Shown here one piece after another: positions 1-6,155 of a stretch of 13,412 nucleotides of DNA (the first letter of the stretch is position 1; every line of letters begins with the position of its first letter). The position numbers and the translations under genes were made by a program. The notes below the pieces were generated by a model that saw only the letters and a program-made list of their open reading frames with translations, ran no database searches and was not told the DNA's origin. The DNA comes from Syntrophomonas sp. UBA4922 (lineage in GTDB: Bacteria; Bacillota; Syntrophomonadia; Syntrophomonadales; Syntrophomonadaceae): positions 68,351-81,762 of the forward strand of contig DHBS01000023.1 of NCBI GenBank assembly GCA_002398825.1, read 5' to 3'.

Positions 1-20
1 TGAGTCAGGAGACCTGCCCG
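1..20 (+). promoter_or_regulatory. cobalamin riboswitch, 3' end only (5' part outside window)
   Basis: The first bases read AGTCAGGAGACCTGCC, the strongly conserved 3' segment of cobalamin (B12) riboswitches, in which CAGG and CCTG form a short hairpin whose loop docks on the aptamer core. The rest of the aptamer must lie upstream of the window. An intrinsic terminator about 30 bases downstream gives the usual expression platform. Together with the cobamide genes that follow, this is good support for adenosylcobalamin-type feedback control. The ligand subclass cannot be told from this fragment. Confidence 0.88.
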
Positions 21-46
21 AAAAATGCTTAGATAGGGATGATGGT

Positions 47-78
47 AAAATCCACGCTACGACTGGCGTGGATTTTTT
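47..78 (+). terminator. riboswitch-linked intrinsic terminator before bzaA
   Basis: AAAATCCACGC (47-57) pairs with GCGTGGATTTT (66-76) to make an 11 bp stem with an 8-base loop. The T-run 73-78 follows the GC-rich part of the stem. It lies between the B12 riboswitch and the first gene, so bound cobamide is expected to favour termination and lower the whole operon. The competing antiterminator would involve aptamer bases that are not in the window. Confidence 0.88.
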
Positions 79-147
79 GTTTCAAGGGATAAATTCTTGC
101 CACGGTAAGGATTCCCCGCCAGCTTAAAACAAAAGGAGGAGATTGTT

Positions 148-1446
148 TTGACCCAATTGAGCAAAGCCGTAAAGGGGATTATCAGCCCTGAAATGGCGCA
201 AGTGGCTAAGAGCGAAAGAGTTGCACCGGAATTTATCAGACAGGGAGTGGCTGCAGGCACCATCGTTATACCTCATAATATCCGGCACCGCAATGGTGCC
301 TCCATTGGTATTGGTAGTGGACTCAGAACCAAGGTAAGTGCCAGCGTCGGAGTTTATGCGGATACGGATAGCATCGACACTGAGGTTGCCAAGATTAAGG
401 CGGCCCTTGAGGCGGGAACAGATTCCATCATGGACCTTAGCGTAAAGGGCGATATCGATGCCATGCGCCGGGAAAACCTGGCCGCTGCATCTACGCCGTT
501 GGGGACCCTGCCATATTACCAGGCTGTGTCTGAGGCTGCCCAAAAATACGGCACCGCTTTAAAGATGGATGTTGAAGCGCTGTTTGATGTAATTGAACGT
601 CAGGCTGCTGATGGAGTCGACTTCCTGGCGTTACATTGCGGCACCACCATGAGCATTGTGGAGCGGCTCAAAAAAGAGAACCGTCTTGATCCTCTGGTCA
701 GTTACGGGGGGTCTCACCTGATTGGTTGGATGCTGCATAATCACAGGGAAAATCCCTTGTATGAATACTATGACCGGGTTCTTGAGATTGCCCGCAGATA
801 CGATGTAACCCTCAGCATCGCCGATGGGATGCGGCCTGGCTGCCTGGCCGACTCCCTGGACGGCGCCCAGGTGCAAGAGCTGGTGGTGATGGGAGAATTG
901 GTACGGAGAGCCAGAGAAGCAGGCGTTCAAGTAATGGTCAAAGGCCCGGGCCATGTCCCCCTGAACCAGTTAAAGGCTACCATTGTTCTACAGAAGAGCC
1001 TGTGTAAAGGGGCGCCATATTTTGTATTCGGCCCGGTGGTCACAGATATTGCCGCCGGATACGACCACATCAGCGCCGCTATCGGCGGGGCTGTCAGCGC
1101 CTGGGCGGGCGCTGAATTTATCTGCTATGTGACTGCATCTGAACACATAGGCCTGCCTGATGCCGACCAGGTCCGGGAGGGAGTGGTGGCCGCCCGCATC
1201 GCAGCCCATGCGGCTGATGTAGCCAAAGGTTTGCGGGGAGCTGCCGATTGGGATTTCGAACTCTCCAAGGCCCGAAAGGATTTGGATTGGCCTAAACAGA
1301 TCGCCCTGTCTATAGACCCCAAAAGGGCTGAATATATGAGAAAAACGAGAAGCGATGACACCGTGACAGGATGCGCGATGTGCGGCAAATACTGCGCGAT
1401 GGAAGTCGTATCCAGGTATTTGGGTGTTTCCAAGGTGAGCTGTTAA
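148..1446 (+). CDS. bzaA: 5-hydroxybenzimidazole synthase subunit BzaA (ThiC paralogue)
   Basis: Member of the ThiC radical-SAM family that, together with BzaB, converts aminoimidazole ribotide to 5-hydroxybenzimidazole, the precursor of the cobamide lower ligand (family knowledge from Moorella and Eubacterium limosum). The 432 residues align end to end with BzaB without shifts. Visible features are the two metal-binding histidines H269 (in KGPGHVP) and H333 (in SEHIGLP), DGMRPG at 226-231, and the C-terminal cluster cysteines C409, C412 and C416. It departs from ThiC at DLSVKGD (96-102), VSYGG (184-188) and KGPGH (265-269), where ThiC and BzaB have DLSTGGD, VSRGG and EGPGH. The TTG start is set by AGGAGG at 134-139. 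The two adjacent ThiC copies and the cobT/bzaC context argue against a thiamine role; BzaA versus BzaB is assigned by gene order. Confidence 0.87.
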   Translation: MTQLSKAVKGIISPEMAQVAKSERVAPEFIRQGVAAGTIVIPHNIRHRNGASIGIGSGLRTKVSASVGVYADTDSIDTEVAKIKAALEAGTDSIMDLSVKGDIDAMRRENLAAASTPLGTLPYYQAVSEAAQKYGTALKMDVEALFDVIERQAADGVDFLALHCGTTMSIVERLKKENRLDPLVSYGGSHLIGWMLHNHRENPLYEYYDRVLEIARRYDVTLSIADGMRPGCLADSLDGAQVQELVVMGELVRRAREAGVQVMVKGPGHVPLNQLKATIVLQKSLCKGAPYFVFGPVVTDIAAGYDHISAAIGGAVSAWAGAEFICYVTASEHIGLPDADQVREGVVAARIAAHAADVAKGLRGAADWDFELSKARKDLDWPKQIALSIDPKRAEYMRKTRSDDTVTGCAMCGKYCAMEVVSRYLGVSKVSC

Positions 1447-1464
1447 GCAGAAAGGGTGATCTAA

Positions 1465-2745
1465 ATGACTCAAGTATTGGCTGCCCGTGCGGGCAGAGTT
1501 ACTCCGGAGATGGAAATGGTAGCCGCTCAAGAAAATCTAGATGTACAGGCTGTCCGTGAGGGCGTTGCCGCCGGCAGGATCGTGATTCCCAGAAACATCA
1601 AGCGCAAGGATTTTCAATATTGCGGCATCGGAGAGGGGCTGCGTATCAAAGTGAATGCTCTGATCGGCACCTCCAGCGACATCGAGGATGTGGCCATGGA
1701 GGAGCGCAAATTGGCTTTCGTAGAAGCGGCAGAGTGTGATGCGTTGATGGATTTGAGCACCGGCGGGGACATAGACGGGATGAGGCGTCTGGTACTGGAT
1801 AAAGCCAACATTGCCGTTGGCAGTGTACCGATTTATCAGGCGGCCATTGAAGCCATCGATAGACGGGGCAGTATCGTGGGCATGACCGCGGAGGACATGT
1901 TCGAGGCCATAGAAAAACAGGCCGCCGACGGTGTAGACTTTATGGCCATTCATAGCGCTTTAAACTTCGATGTTATCAGGCGGCTTCAGAACATGGGCCG
2001 GGTTACCGATGTTGTCAGCCGGGGCGGCGCTTTCCTGACCGGCTGGATGCTCCACAACAAAAAAGAAAACCCTTTATACGAACAATTTAACCGCTTGCTG
2101 GAGATCCTCAAAAAGTATGATGTGACCTTGAGCCTGGGAGACGCTATCCGCCCTGGTTCTACAGCTGATTCCCTCGACGGAGCGCAGCTGCAGGGACTGA
2201 TAGTGGCCGGGGAACTGGTGGCCAGAGCCCAGGCGGCCGGGGTTCAAGTGATGGTGGAAGGCCCCGGACACGTGCCCATGAATCACGTAGAGGCCACGGT
2301 GCTGCTGCAGAAGCGATTGTGCAACAGAGCCCCCTACTTCATCCTGGGCACATTAGCCACCGACGTAGCGCCGGGCTACGACCATATCACCTCGGCCATA
2401 GGCGGAGCCCTGGCAGGTGCGGTTGGGGCTGATTTCCTGTGCTATGTGACACCGGCCGAGCATTTAGGGCTGCCTACTGAAGAAGATGTAAAAGCAGGGG
2501 TAATCGCGGCTCGTATTGCAGCCCATGCCGCCGATCTGGCCCGGGGGAACCGGCAGGCCTGGGAGCGGGATCGGCAAATGGCGCAGGCCCGGGTGGATTC
2601 CGATTTGGACCGGCAGATCAGCCTATCCATAGATCCGGAGCAAACCCGGTCAGCTTTCGGCGCCAGGGATGATAGGCATGACTGTGCGGTTTGCGGGGCC
2701 GACTGTGCCGCTCAGGTTGCGGCTAAATATTTTGGCATAGCTTAG
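1465..2745 (+). CDS. bzaB: 5-hydroxybenzimidazole synthase subunit BzaB (ThiC paralogue)
   Basis: Second ThiC paralogue, 426 residues, 18 bases after bzaA and translated from AAAGGGTGAT then ATG. It should act with BzaA in the radical-SAM conversion of aminoimidazole ribotide to 5-hydroxybenzimidazole. It keeps several motifs in ThiC form: DLSTGGD (96-102), VSRGG (184-188), EGPGHVP with E265 and H269, and AEHLGLP with H333. It differs from both ThiC and BzaA at HSALN (from H163, where BzaA has HCG) and at DAIRPG (226-231, usually DGxRPG). The cluster cysteines are C407, C410 and C414, one residue tighter than CX2CX4C of long ThiC proteins. A genuine thiamine ThiC is less likely given the tandem pair and the cobamide neighbours. 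Confidence 0.87.
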   Translation: MTQVLAARAGRVTPEMEMVAAQENLDVQAVREGVAAGRIVIPRNIKRKDFQYCGIGEGLRIKVNALIGTSSDIEDVAMEERKLAFVEAAECDALMDLSTGGDIDGMRRLVLDKANIAVGSVPIYQAAIEAIDRRGSIVGMTAEDMFEAIEKQAADGVDFMAIHSALNFDVIRRLQNMGRVTDVVSRGGAFLTGWMLHNKKENPLYEQFNRLLEILKKYDVTLSLGDAIRPGSTADSLDGAQLQGLIVAGELVARAQAAGVQVMVEGPGHVPMNHVEATVLLQKRLCNRAPYFILGTLATDVAPGYDHITSAIGGALAGAVGADFLCYVTPAEHLGLPTEEDVKAGVIAARIAAHAADLARGNRQAWERDRQMAQARVDSDLDRQISLSIDPEQTRSAFGARDDRHDCAVCGADCAAQVAAKYFGIA

Positions 2746-2786
2746 AGCCGGTATGGCCGGCAGTGCTGCGATTGGAGGGGTAGGCG

Positions 2787-3569
2787 GTGGAGTTTTTACT
2801 GGCGTTGCAGTTTCTGACCAAAGCGACTATAACCATTCCCGGCCCGGTGGAAGAAAAAAGCCTCGCCCGGGCGATGGCTTACTTCCCCTTAGTTGGAGCG
2901 CTTCTGGGATTATCTGCGGCCGTTCTTTACGACTTGTGCCGTTATGCCTGGTCTGTTCAAGTATGTGATCTCATTGTCATTGCCTATCTGGTAATCATAA
3001 CCGGAAACCTGCATGGAGACGCGGTGATGGACACGGCTGATGGGATTTTCAGCGGAAGGACGCGTGAGGGTATCTTGGAGATCATGAAGGACAGCCGGGC
3101 GGGAGCGCATGGTGTAATGGCATGCTGCCTGCTGATATTGGCCAAGTTTGTGCTTCTGGGGCAAATAGCCCCGGCGGGAAAAGCAGCCGCCCTGGTTCTT
3201 ATGCCGCTTCTGGGCCGCTGGGCTCAGGTCTATGGCGCCGCGGTATATCAATATGCCCGGACAGGCGGGGGTACAGGAAGGTTTACCGAATATGTGGGGC
3301 TGCGCGAGATATTCTGGGCCTCAGCAACCATCCTGGCCGCAGTCTTTGCCGTACTGGGCCGGTATATGACAGGTCAGCCTGACGGCGGAGCAGCGGCGGC
3401 GGTCGCAAAGGGCGTCATGCTGCTCGGCGTTGTTTGGGCCGGCACATTCGGCCTGGGACGGTATATATCAGGCAAGATCGGCGGTATGACCGGAGATACC
3501 CTGGGCAGCATGAGTGAATGTATTGAGGTTTTGACTCTGCTGATATTATCCATAATGCTGGCAGATTAA
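2787..3569 (+). CDS. cobS: adenosylcobinamide-GDP ribazoletransferase (cobalamin synthase) CobS
   Basis: Integral membrane enzyme that joins adenosylcobinamide-GDP to the alpha-ribazole (phosphate) of the lower ligand, the last assembly step of the nucleotide loop. The family signature is clear: GNLHGDAVMDTADG at 73-86 carries D78, D82 and D85 (metal and pyrophosphate binding), followed by the SGRT and KDSRAGAHG block to about residue 108. Hydrophobic stretches along the 260 residues fit a polytopic membrane protein of normal length. The GTG start has GGAGGGG 6 bases upstream; an ATG at 2753 is in another frame. It sits between bzaB and cobT, so ligand synthesis, activation and attachment are encoded together. 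Confidence 0.93.
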   Translation: MEFLLALQFLTKATITIPGPVEEKSLARAMAYFPLVGALLGLSAAVLYDLCRYAWSVQVCDLIVIAYLVIITGNLHGDAVMDTADGIFSGRTREGILEIMKDSRAGAHGVMACCLLILAKFVLLGQIAPAGKAAALVLMPLLGRWAQVYGAAVYQYARTGGGTGRFTEYVGLREIFWASATILAAVFAVLGRYMTGQPDGGAAAAVAKGVMLLGVVWAGTFGLGRYISGKIGGMTGDTLGSMSECIEVLTLLILSIMLAD

Positions 3570-3645
3570 AAAATAAAGACCGCAAGCACGACCAGGGAGC
3601 GTCTCCCGCTGCCCCGGGGGTTTAAGAAGAGAGGAGGCAAGCCAA

Positions 3646-4728
3646 ATGGGATTAAAACTGGAAGAAGTAATTAGCCGTATTGAACCGGTGAGCGAGGAAT
3701 GGGCTGTAAAGGCAAGAAAGCATCTCGATAACCTGGCGATTCCGCAAGGCAGTCTGGGGGAGTTATTGAACCTGGCCGAGCAGCTGGCTGCTATCAAAAT
3801 GACCTTGAAGCCTTCAGTGCGAAAAAAAACGGCGGTCACTATGGCAGGAGACCACGGAGTGACGGAGGAAGGGGTCAGTCTTTTTCCCCGGGAAGTCACG
3901 CCCCAGATGGTGGCCAATTTTGTAGCCGGTGGAGCGGCCATCAATGTGCTGGGCGAGGCGGCGGGCGCCCAGGTAGTCGTGGTGGATATGGGCGTGGCCG
4001 CCGATCTCAGCGAATTAGTGGAAAAAGGTCAAATCCTTTCCTATAAGGCGGGGTATGGAACCAGAAATATGACCAGGGGCCCCGCAATGACCCGTGAAGA
4101 GGCCAAAATGGTATTAGAAGCCGGCATCGATATTGCCGGCCGCTTGGTTGGGGAAGGGGTTGAACTGTTGGCCACCGGAGACATGGGTATCGGCAACACC
4201 ACCCCCAGCAGCGCCATACTGGCTGCTTTTACAGGTTGTTCCGTTTGTGACGTGACCGGCCGGGGTACCGGACTTGGCGACGATGCTTTAAGAAACAAAA
4301 TCCGGGTTATTGAAAAGGCCTTAGTGGTAAACCAACCCGATGCCAATGACGCTGTGGATGTGCTGGCGAAAGTGGGGGGGTTTGAAATAGGGGGTATTGC
4401 CGGCCTTATTCTCGGCGCCGCTTACCATAGGGTCCCGGTTATCATAGATGGTTTTATATCCTCCGCCGGAGCTTTACTGGCTAAAAAACTGACCCCTGAT
4501 TCTTGGGGATATATGATTGCTGCCCATCAATCCCTGGAATACGGACATCGTCTTATGCTCGAGGAACTGGGCCTTAAACCGCTCTTAAACCTGAATCTGA
4601 GGCTGGGGGAAGGGACCGGGGCGGCCCTGGCCATGAACATCGTAGAGTCGGCCGCACAAGTAATAGGCAAAATGCTTACCTTCGAGGATGCCGGGGTAAG
4701 CAGGAATACTGCGGGGGTGATCGCATAA
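3646..4728 (+). CDS. cobT: nicotinate-nucleotide--benzimidazole phosphoribosyltransferase CobT
   Basis: Transfers phosphoribose from nicotinate mononucleotide to a benzimidazole, giving the alpha-ribotide that CobS attaches. The 360 residues match the family's usual length. Diagnostic motifs are AGDHGVTEEGVS and FPREVTPQMV near the N-terminus, ATGDMGIGNTTPSS around 177-188, and LGEGTGAAL near the C-terminus, where E322 corresponds to the catalytic base (Glu317 of Salmonella CobT). The start is set by GAGGAGG at 3631-3637, 8 bases before ATG. The 76-base gap after cobS contains no gene. In bza operons CobT is expected to accept 5-hydroxy- or 5-methoxybenzimidazole. Position 179 is Asp (GDMG), a place where I recall Glu in the Salmonella enzyme. 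Confidence 0.95.
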   Translation: MGLKLEEVISRIEPVSEEWAVKARKHLDNLAIPQGSLGELLNLAEQLAAIKMTLKPSVRKKTAVTMAGDHGVTEEGVSLFPREVTPQMVANFVAGGAAINVLGEAAGAQVVVVDMGVAADLSELVEKGQILSYKAGYGTRNMTRGPAMTREEAKMVLEAGIDIAGRLVGEGVELLATGDMGIGNTTPSSAILAAFTGCSVCDVTGRGTGLGDDALRNKIRVIEKALVVNQPDANDAVDVLAKVGGFEIGGIAGLILGAAYHRVPVIIDGFISSAGALLAKKLTPDSWGYMIAAHQSLEYGHRLMLEELGLKPLLNLNLRLGEGTGAALAMNIVESAAQVIGKMLTFEDAGVSRNTAGVIA

Positions 4729-5801
4729 TGACTTCCTTAGCCTTTATTAATCATGATCCTCAGGATGCCGGTCCTCAGTATCTGGAGGACCTGGCTACGG
4801 GGTATTGGTTCTCGGAAGTGCTGTTTCATGCGGTTGAAATGGAAATCTTTACTTTCCTTGAACCTGATGGAAAACCTCTTGAAGAAATTGCCGCGAAGTT
4901 CAACCTGAGCGCAGGTGCTATAAAGCGGTTCTTACAGGCCCTCGGTGCGATGGGATTGATAAATTGTCAGGGGAGTAACTGTTGCAATACCAAAATGTCC
5001 AGTAAATACCTGGTTCTGCATTCCCGGTATTATCAGGGAGATTCCATTCTATGGCGGAAGCAGCTCACTGCCAGCTGGCAAGGCCTTAGCAAATGCCTCC
5101 GAAAAGGGGGGAGAGTGGATTTTGGCTCAGACCAGCCGGATCAACGACGGGATAGAATAAGAAAATATATCAAGGCCATGGATCGAGTGGCCAGGACTAA
5201 AGTTGAGGAGCTGCTTGCCATTTTCGAAGGTCTAAACATGGAGGGCGAGATTCTCGACGTAGGCGCTGGTTCCGGGGCCGTTGCCGCCGGTTTTCTTGAA
5301 AAATTTACCGCCATGAAGGCTACTCTTATGGATCTCCCCGAAGTGCTGGAATACACTCGGGAGTTAATGGCGTCCCGGCAATGGGGAGGCAGGATCGACT
5401 ATTGTGAGGCCAATGTTCTGGAAACATGGCCGGTAGATAAGGAAAGCTATTACCTGGTAATTCTCTCCAACATCATTCACGCCTATTCAGAAGCAGAGGC
5501 CGCTGTCCTTTTGGATAGGGCCGCCGAATGTCTAAAACCCGGAGGATTGCTATTAATCCACGATTTCTTCCTGGAACACTATCCTTTAAAGGCAGCTCTT
5601 TTCGATTTAAATATGTTCATCAATACCTACAATGGAAAAGTCTTCTCCTCAAAATGGGCTATAAAAGAACTCGATGGCCTGAAACTATACGCAACCGGGC
5701 TTATTCCCTTAGCCACAGATACGGCGGTAATCCTGGCAGCAAAAGATAAAAAGATACTGACCAGACTATCGCTGGATAGATCAACTTTTTCCTCTGAATA
5801 A
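4728..5801 (+). CDS. bzaC: 5-hydroxybenzimidazole O-methyltransferase BzaC
   Basis: SAM-dependent methyltransferase of the O-methyltransferase family 2 type (357 residues). By homology and gene order it methylates 5-hydroxybenzimidazole to 5-methoxybenzimidazole. The N-terminal third is a dimerisation/winged-helix region (IAAKFNLSAGAIKRFLQALG). The Rossmann part has SAM motif I ILDVGAGSG at 175-183, the acidic strand MDLPEVLEY, the catalytic-base-type histidine H251 in NIIHAYSEAEA, and KPGG at 270-273 followed by LLLIHDFF. The ATG overlaps the cobT stop (TAATG), so the two are translationally coupled. Such proteins are often labelled hydroxyneurosporene or acetylserotonin methyltransferase; the context decides for BzaC. 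It is the last gene of the operon. Confidence 0.87.
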   Translation: MTSLAFINHDPQDAGPQYLEDLATGYWFSEVLFHAVEMEIFTFLEPDGKPLEEIAAKFNLSAGAIKRFLQALGAMGLINCQGSNCCNTKMSSKYLVLHSRYYQGDSILWRKQLTASWQGLSKCLRKGGRVDFGSDQPDQRRDRIRKYIKAMDRVARTKVEELLAIFEGLNMEGEILDVGAGSGAVAAGFLEKFTAMKATLMDLPEVLEYTRELMASRQWGGRIDYCEANVLETWPVDKESYYLVILSNIIHAYSEAEAAVLLDRAAECLKPGGLLLIHDFFLEHYPLKAALFDLNMFINTYNGKVFSSKWAIKELDGLKLYATGLIPLATDTAVILAAKDKKILTRLSLDRSTFSSE

Positions 5802-5990
5802 GACTACCGGCACAAAGGTTAACCAGGTGGCATACAAAACGGTAAGCGTAAAGTGCAAGGCAGGGCAGGTTATGCAAGCCGCTTCCCTACATTTTGCCGG
5901 GTTTTCCAAAAAGGAAATATAACAATTATGTCGAATGGTTGATGTATAAAATCGAATAATGCTGTGTTCGGTTTTCGAGTTACTGTACCT
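5802..5990 (+). other. intergenic stretch after bzaC: operon 3' end and candidate control sequences
   Basis: No coding signal is seen. CCGGCA (5807-5812) is complementary to TGCCGG (5895-5900), which is followed by GTTTTCC, so the segment could fold as a long loose structure that ends the bza transcript; it is not a textbook terminator. GGTTAACC (5817-5824) is a perfect palindrome. Downstream, AT-rich sequence carries the direct repeat TCGAAT and a weak promoter, listed separately. Confidence 0.4.
5894..5935 (+). promoter_or_regulatory. candidate promoter with Spo0A-box-like TGTCGAA for the leader and uptake genes
   Basis: TTGCCG (5894-5899), an 18-base spacer and TATAAC (5918-5923) make a weak sigma-A-like promoter upstream of the structured leader. 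TGTCGAA at 5929-5935 matches the Spo0A box core TGNCGAA and would overlap the start point. The assignment rests on short matches only, so it is tentative; TATAAA at 5945-5950 is an alternative -10 with no good -35. Confidence 0.3.
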
Positions 5991-5999
5991 AAAGATAAA

Positions 6000-6088
6000 C
6001 CATGGACAGTTGACCGACAGGGTATAGCGGGAAACGGCTATGCCTCCCGATGCGGAAAGGAAACTAGACCAGTGCCACTATGTCCAGG
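6000..6088 (+). ncRNA. unassigned structured leader RNA (riboswitch-like) upstream of the uptake operon
   Basis: A closing helix pairs TGGACA (6003-6008) with TGTCCA (6081-6086), extended by CC (6000-6001) with GG (6087-6088) across a bulged A. Inside, GGTATAGC (6021-6028) pairs with GCTATGCC (6037-6044) around the loop GGGAAACG, and CCG (6047-6049) pairs with CGG (6053-6055). A purine-rich single-stranded stretch GGAAACTAGACC and then AGTGCCACTA precede the closing strand. An intrinsic terminator follows within 20 bases. GGGAAA and GCCACT recall pieces of the cobalamin aptamer core, but the L5-type hairpin and the AGGAGACC-type loop are not found, so I do not assign a class. Confidence 0.5.
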
Positions 6089-6105
6089 CCTTATTTGTGG
6101 TGCTT

Positions 6106-6137
6106 AGTCAGTTGTTTTCTGCAACTGACTTTTATTA
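6106..6137 (+). terminator. intrinsic terminator (attenuator) before the Ig-like surface protein gene
   Basis: AGTCAGTTG (6106-6114) pairs perfectly with CAACTGACT (6122-6130) around a 7-base loop, followed by TTTATTATT. It sits between a structured leader and the ribosome binding site of the next gene, the usual place for an attenuator. CAGTTG also occurs at 6007-6012 inside the leader and could pair with the terminator's 3' arm instead, giving an antiterminator. Confidence 0.75.
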
Positions 6138-6155
6138 TTCATGGGGGGTAGAATT

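Noticed and set aside
124..1530. Long open frames on the minus strand opposite bzaA, and similar ones opposite the other genes.
   Set aside because: They have no ribosome binding sites or recognisable domains and follow from the codon bias of the + strand genes.
148..2745. Reading the two ThiC-like genes as thiamine biosynthesis (phosphomethylpyrimidine synthase).
   Set aside because: Two tandem diverged copies followed by cobS, cobT and an O-methyltransferase, and preceded by a cobalamin and not a TPP riboswitch, point to the bza pathway.
2753..2968. A 71-codon frame starting with ATG just before cobS.
   Set aside because: It overlaps cobS in another frame, shows no family motif, and the GGAGGGG site fits the GTG of cobS.
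6046..6070. Resemblance of GCGGAAAGGAAACTAG to the SRP RNA helix 8 segment.
   Set aside because: The flanking SRP elements (GGTCAGG and the GCAGC loop partner) are absent and the fold differs.
6141..6155. ATG at 6141 as start of the Ig-like surface protein.
   Set aside because: It lies at the ribosome binding site for the ATG at 6156, and the later start gives a normal basic signal-peptide N-terminus (MRKNQQ).
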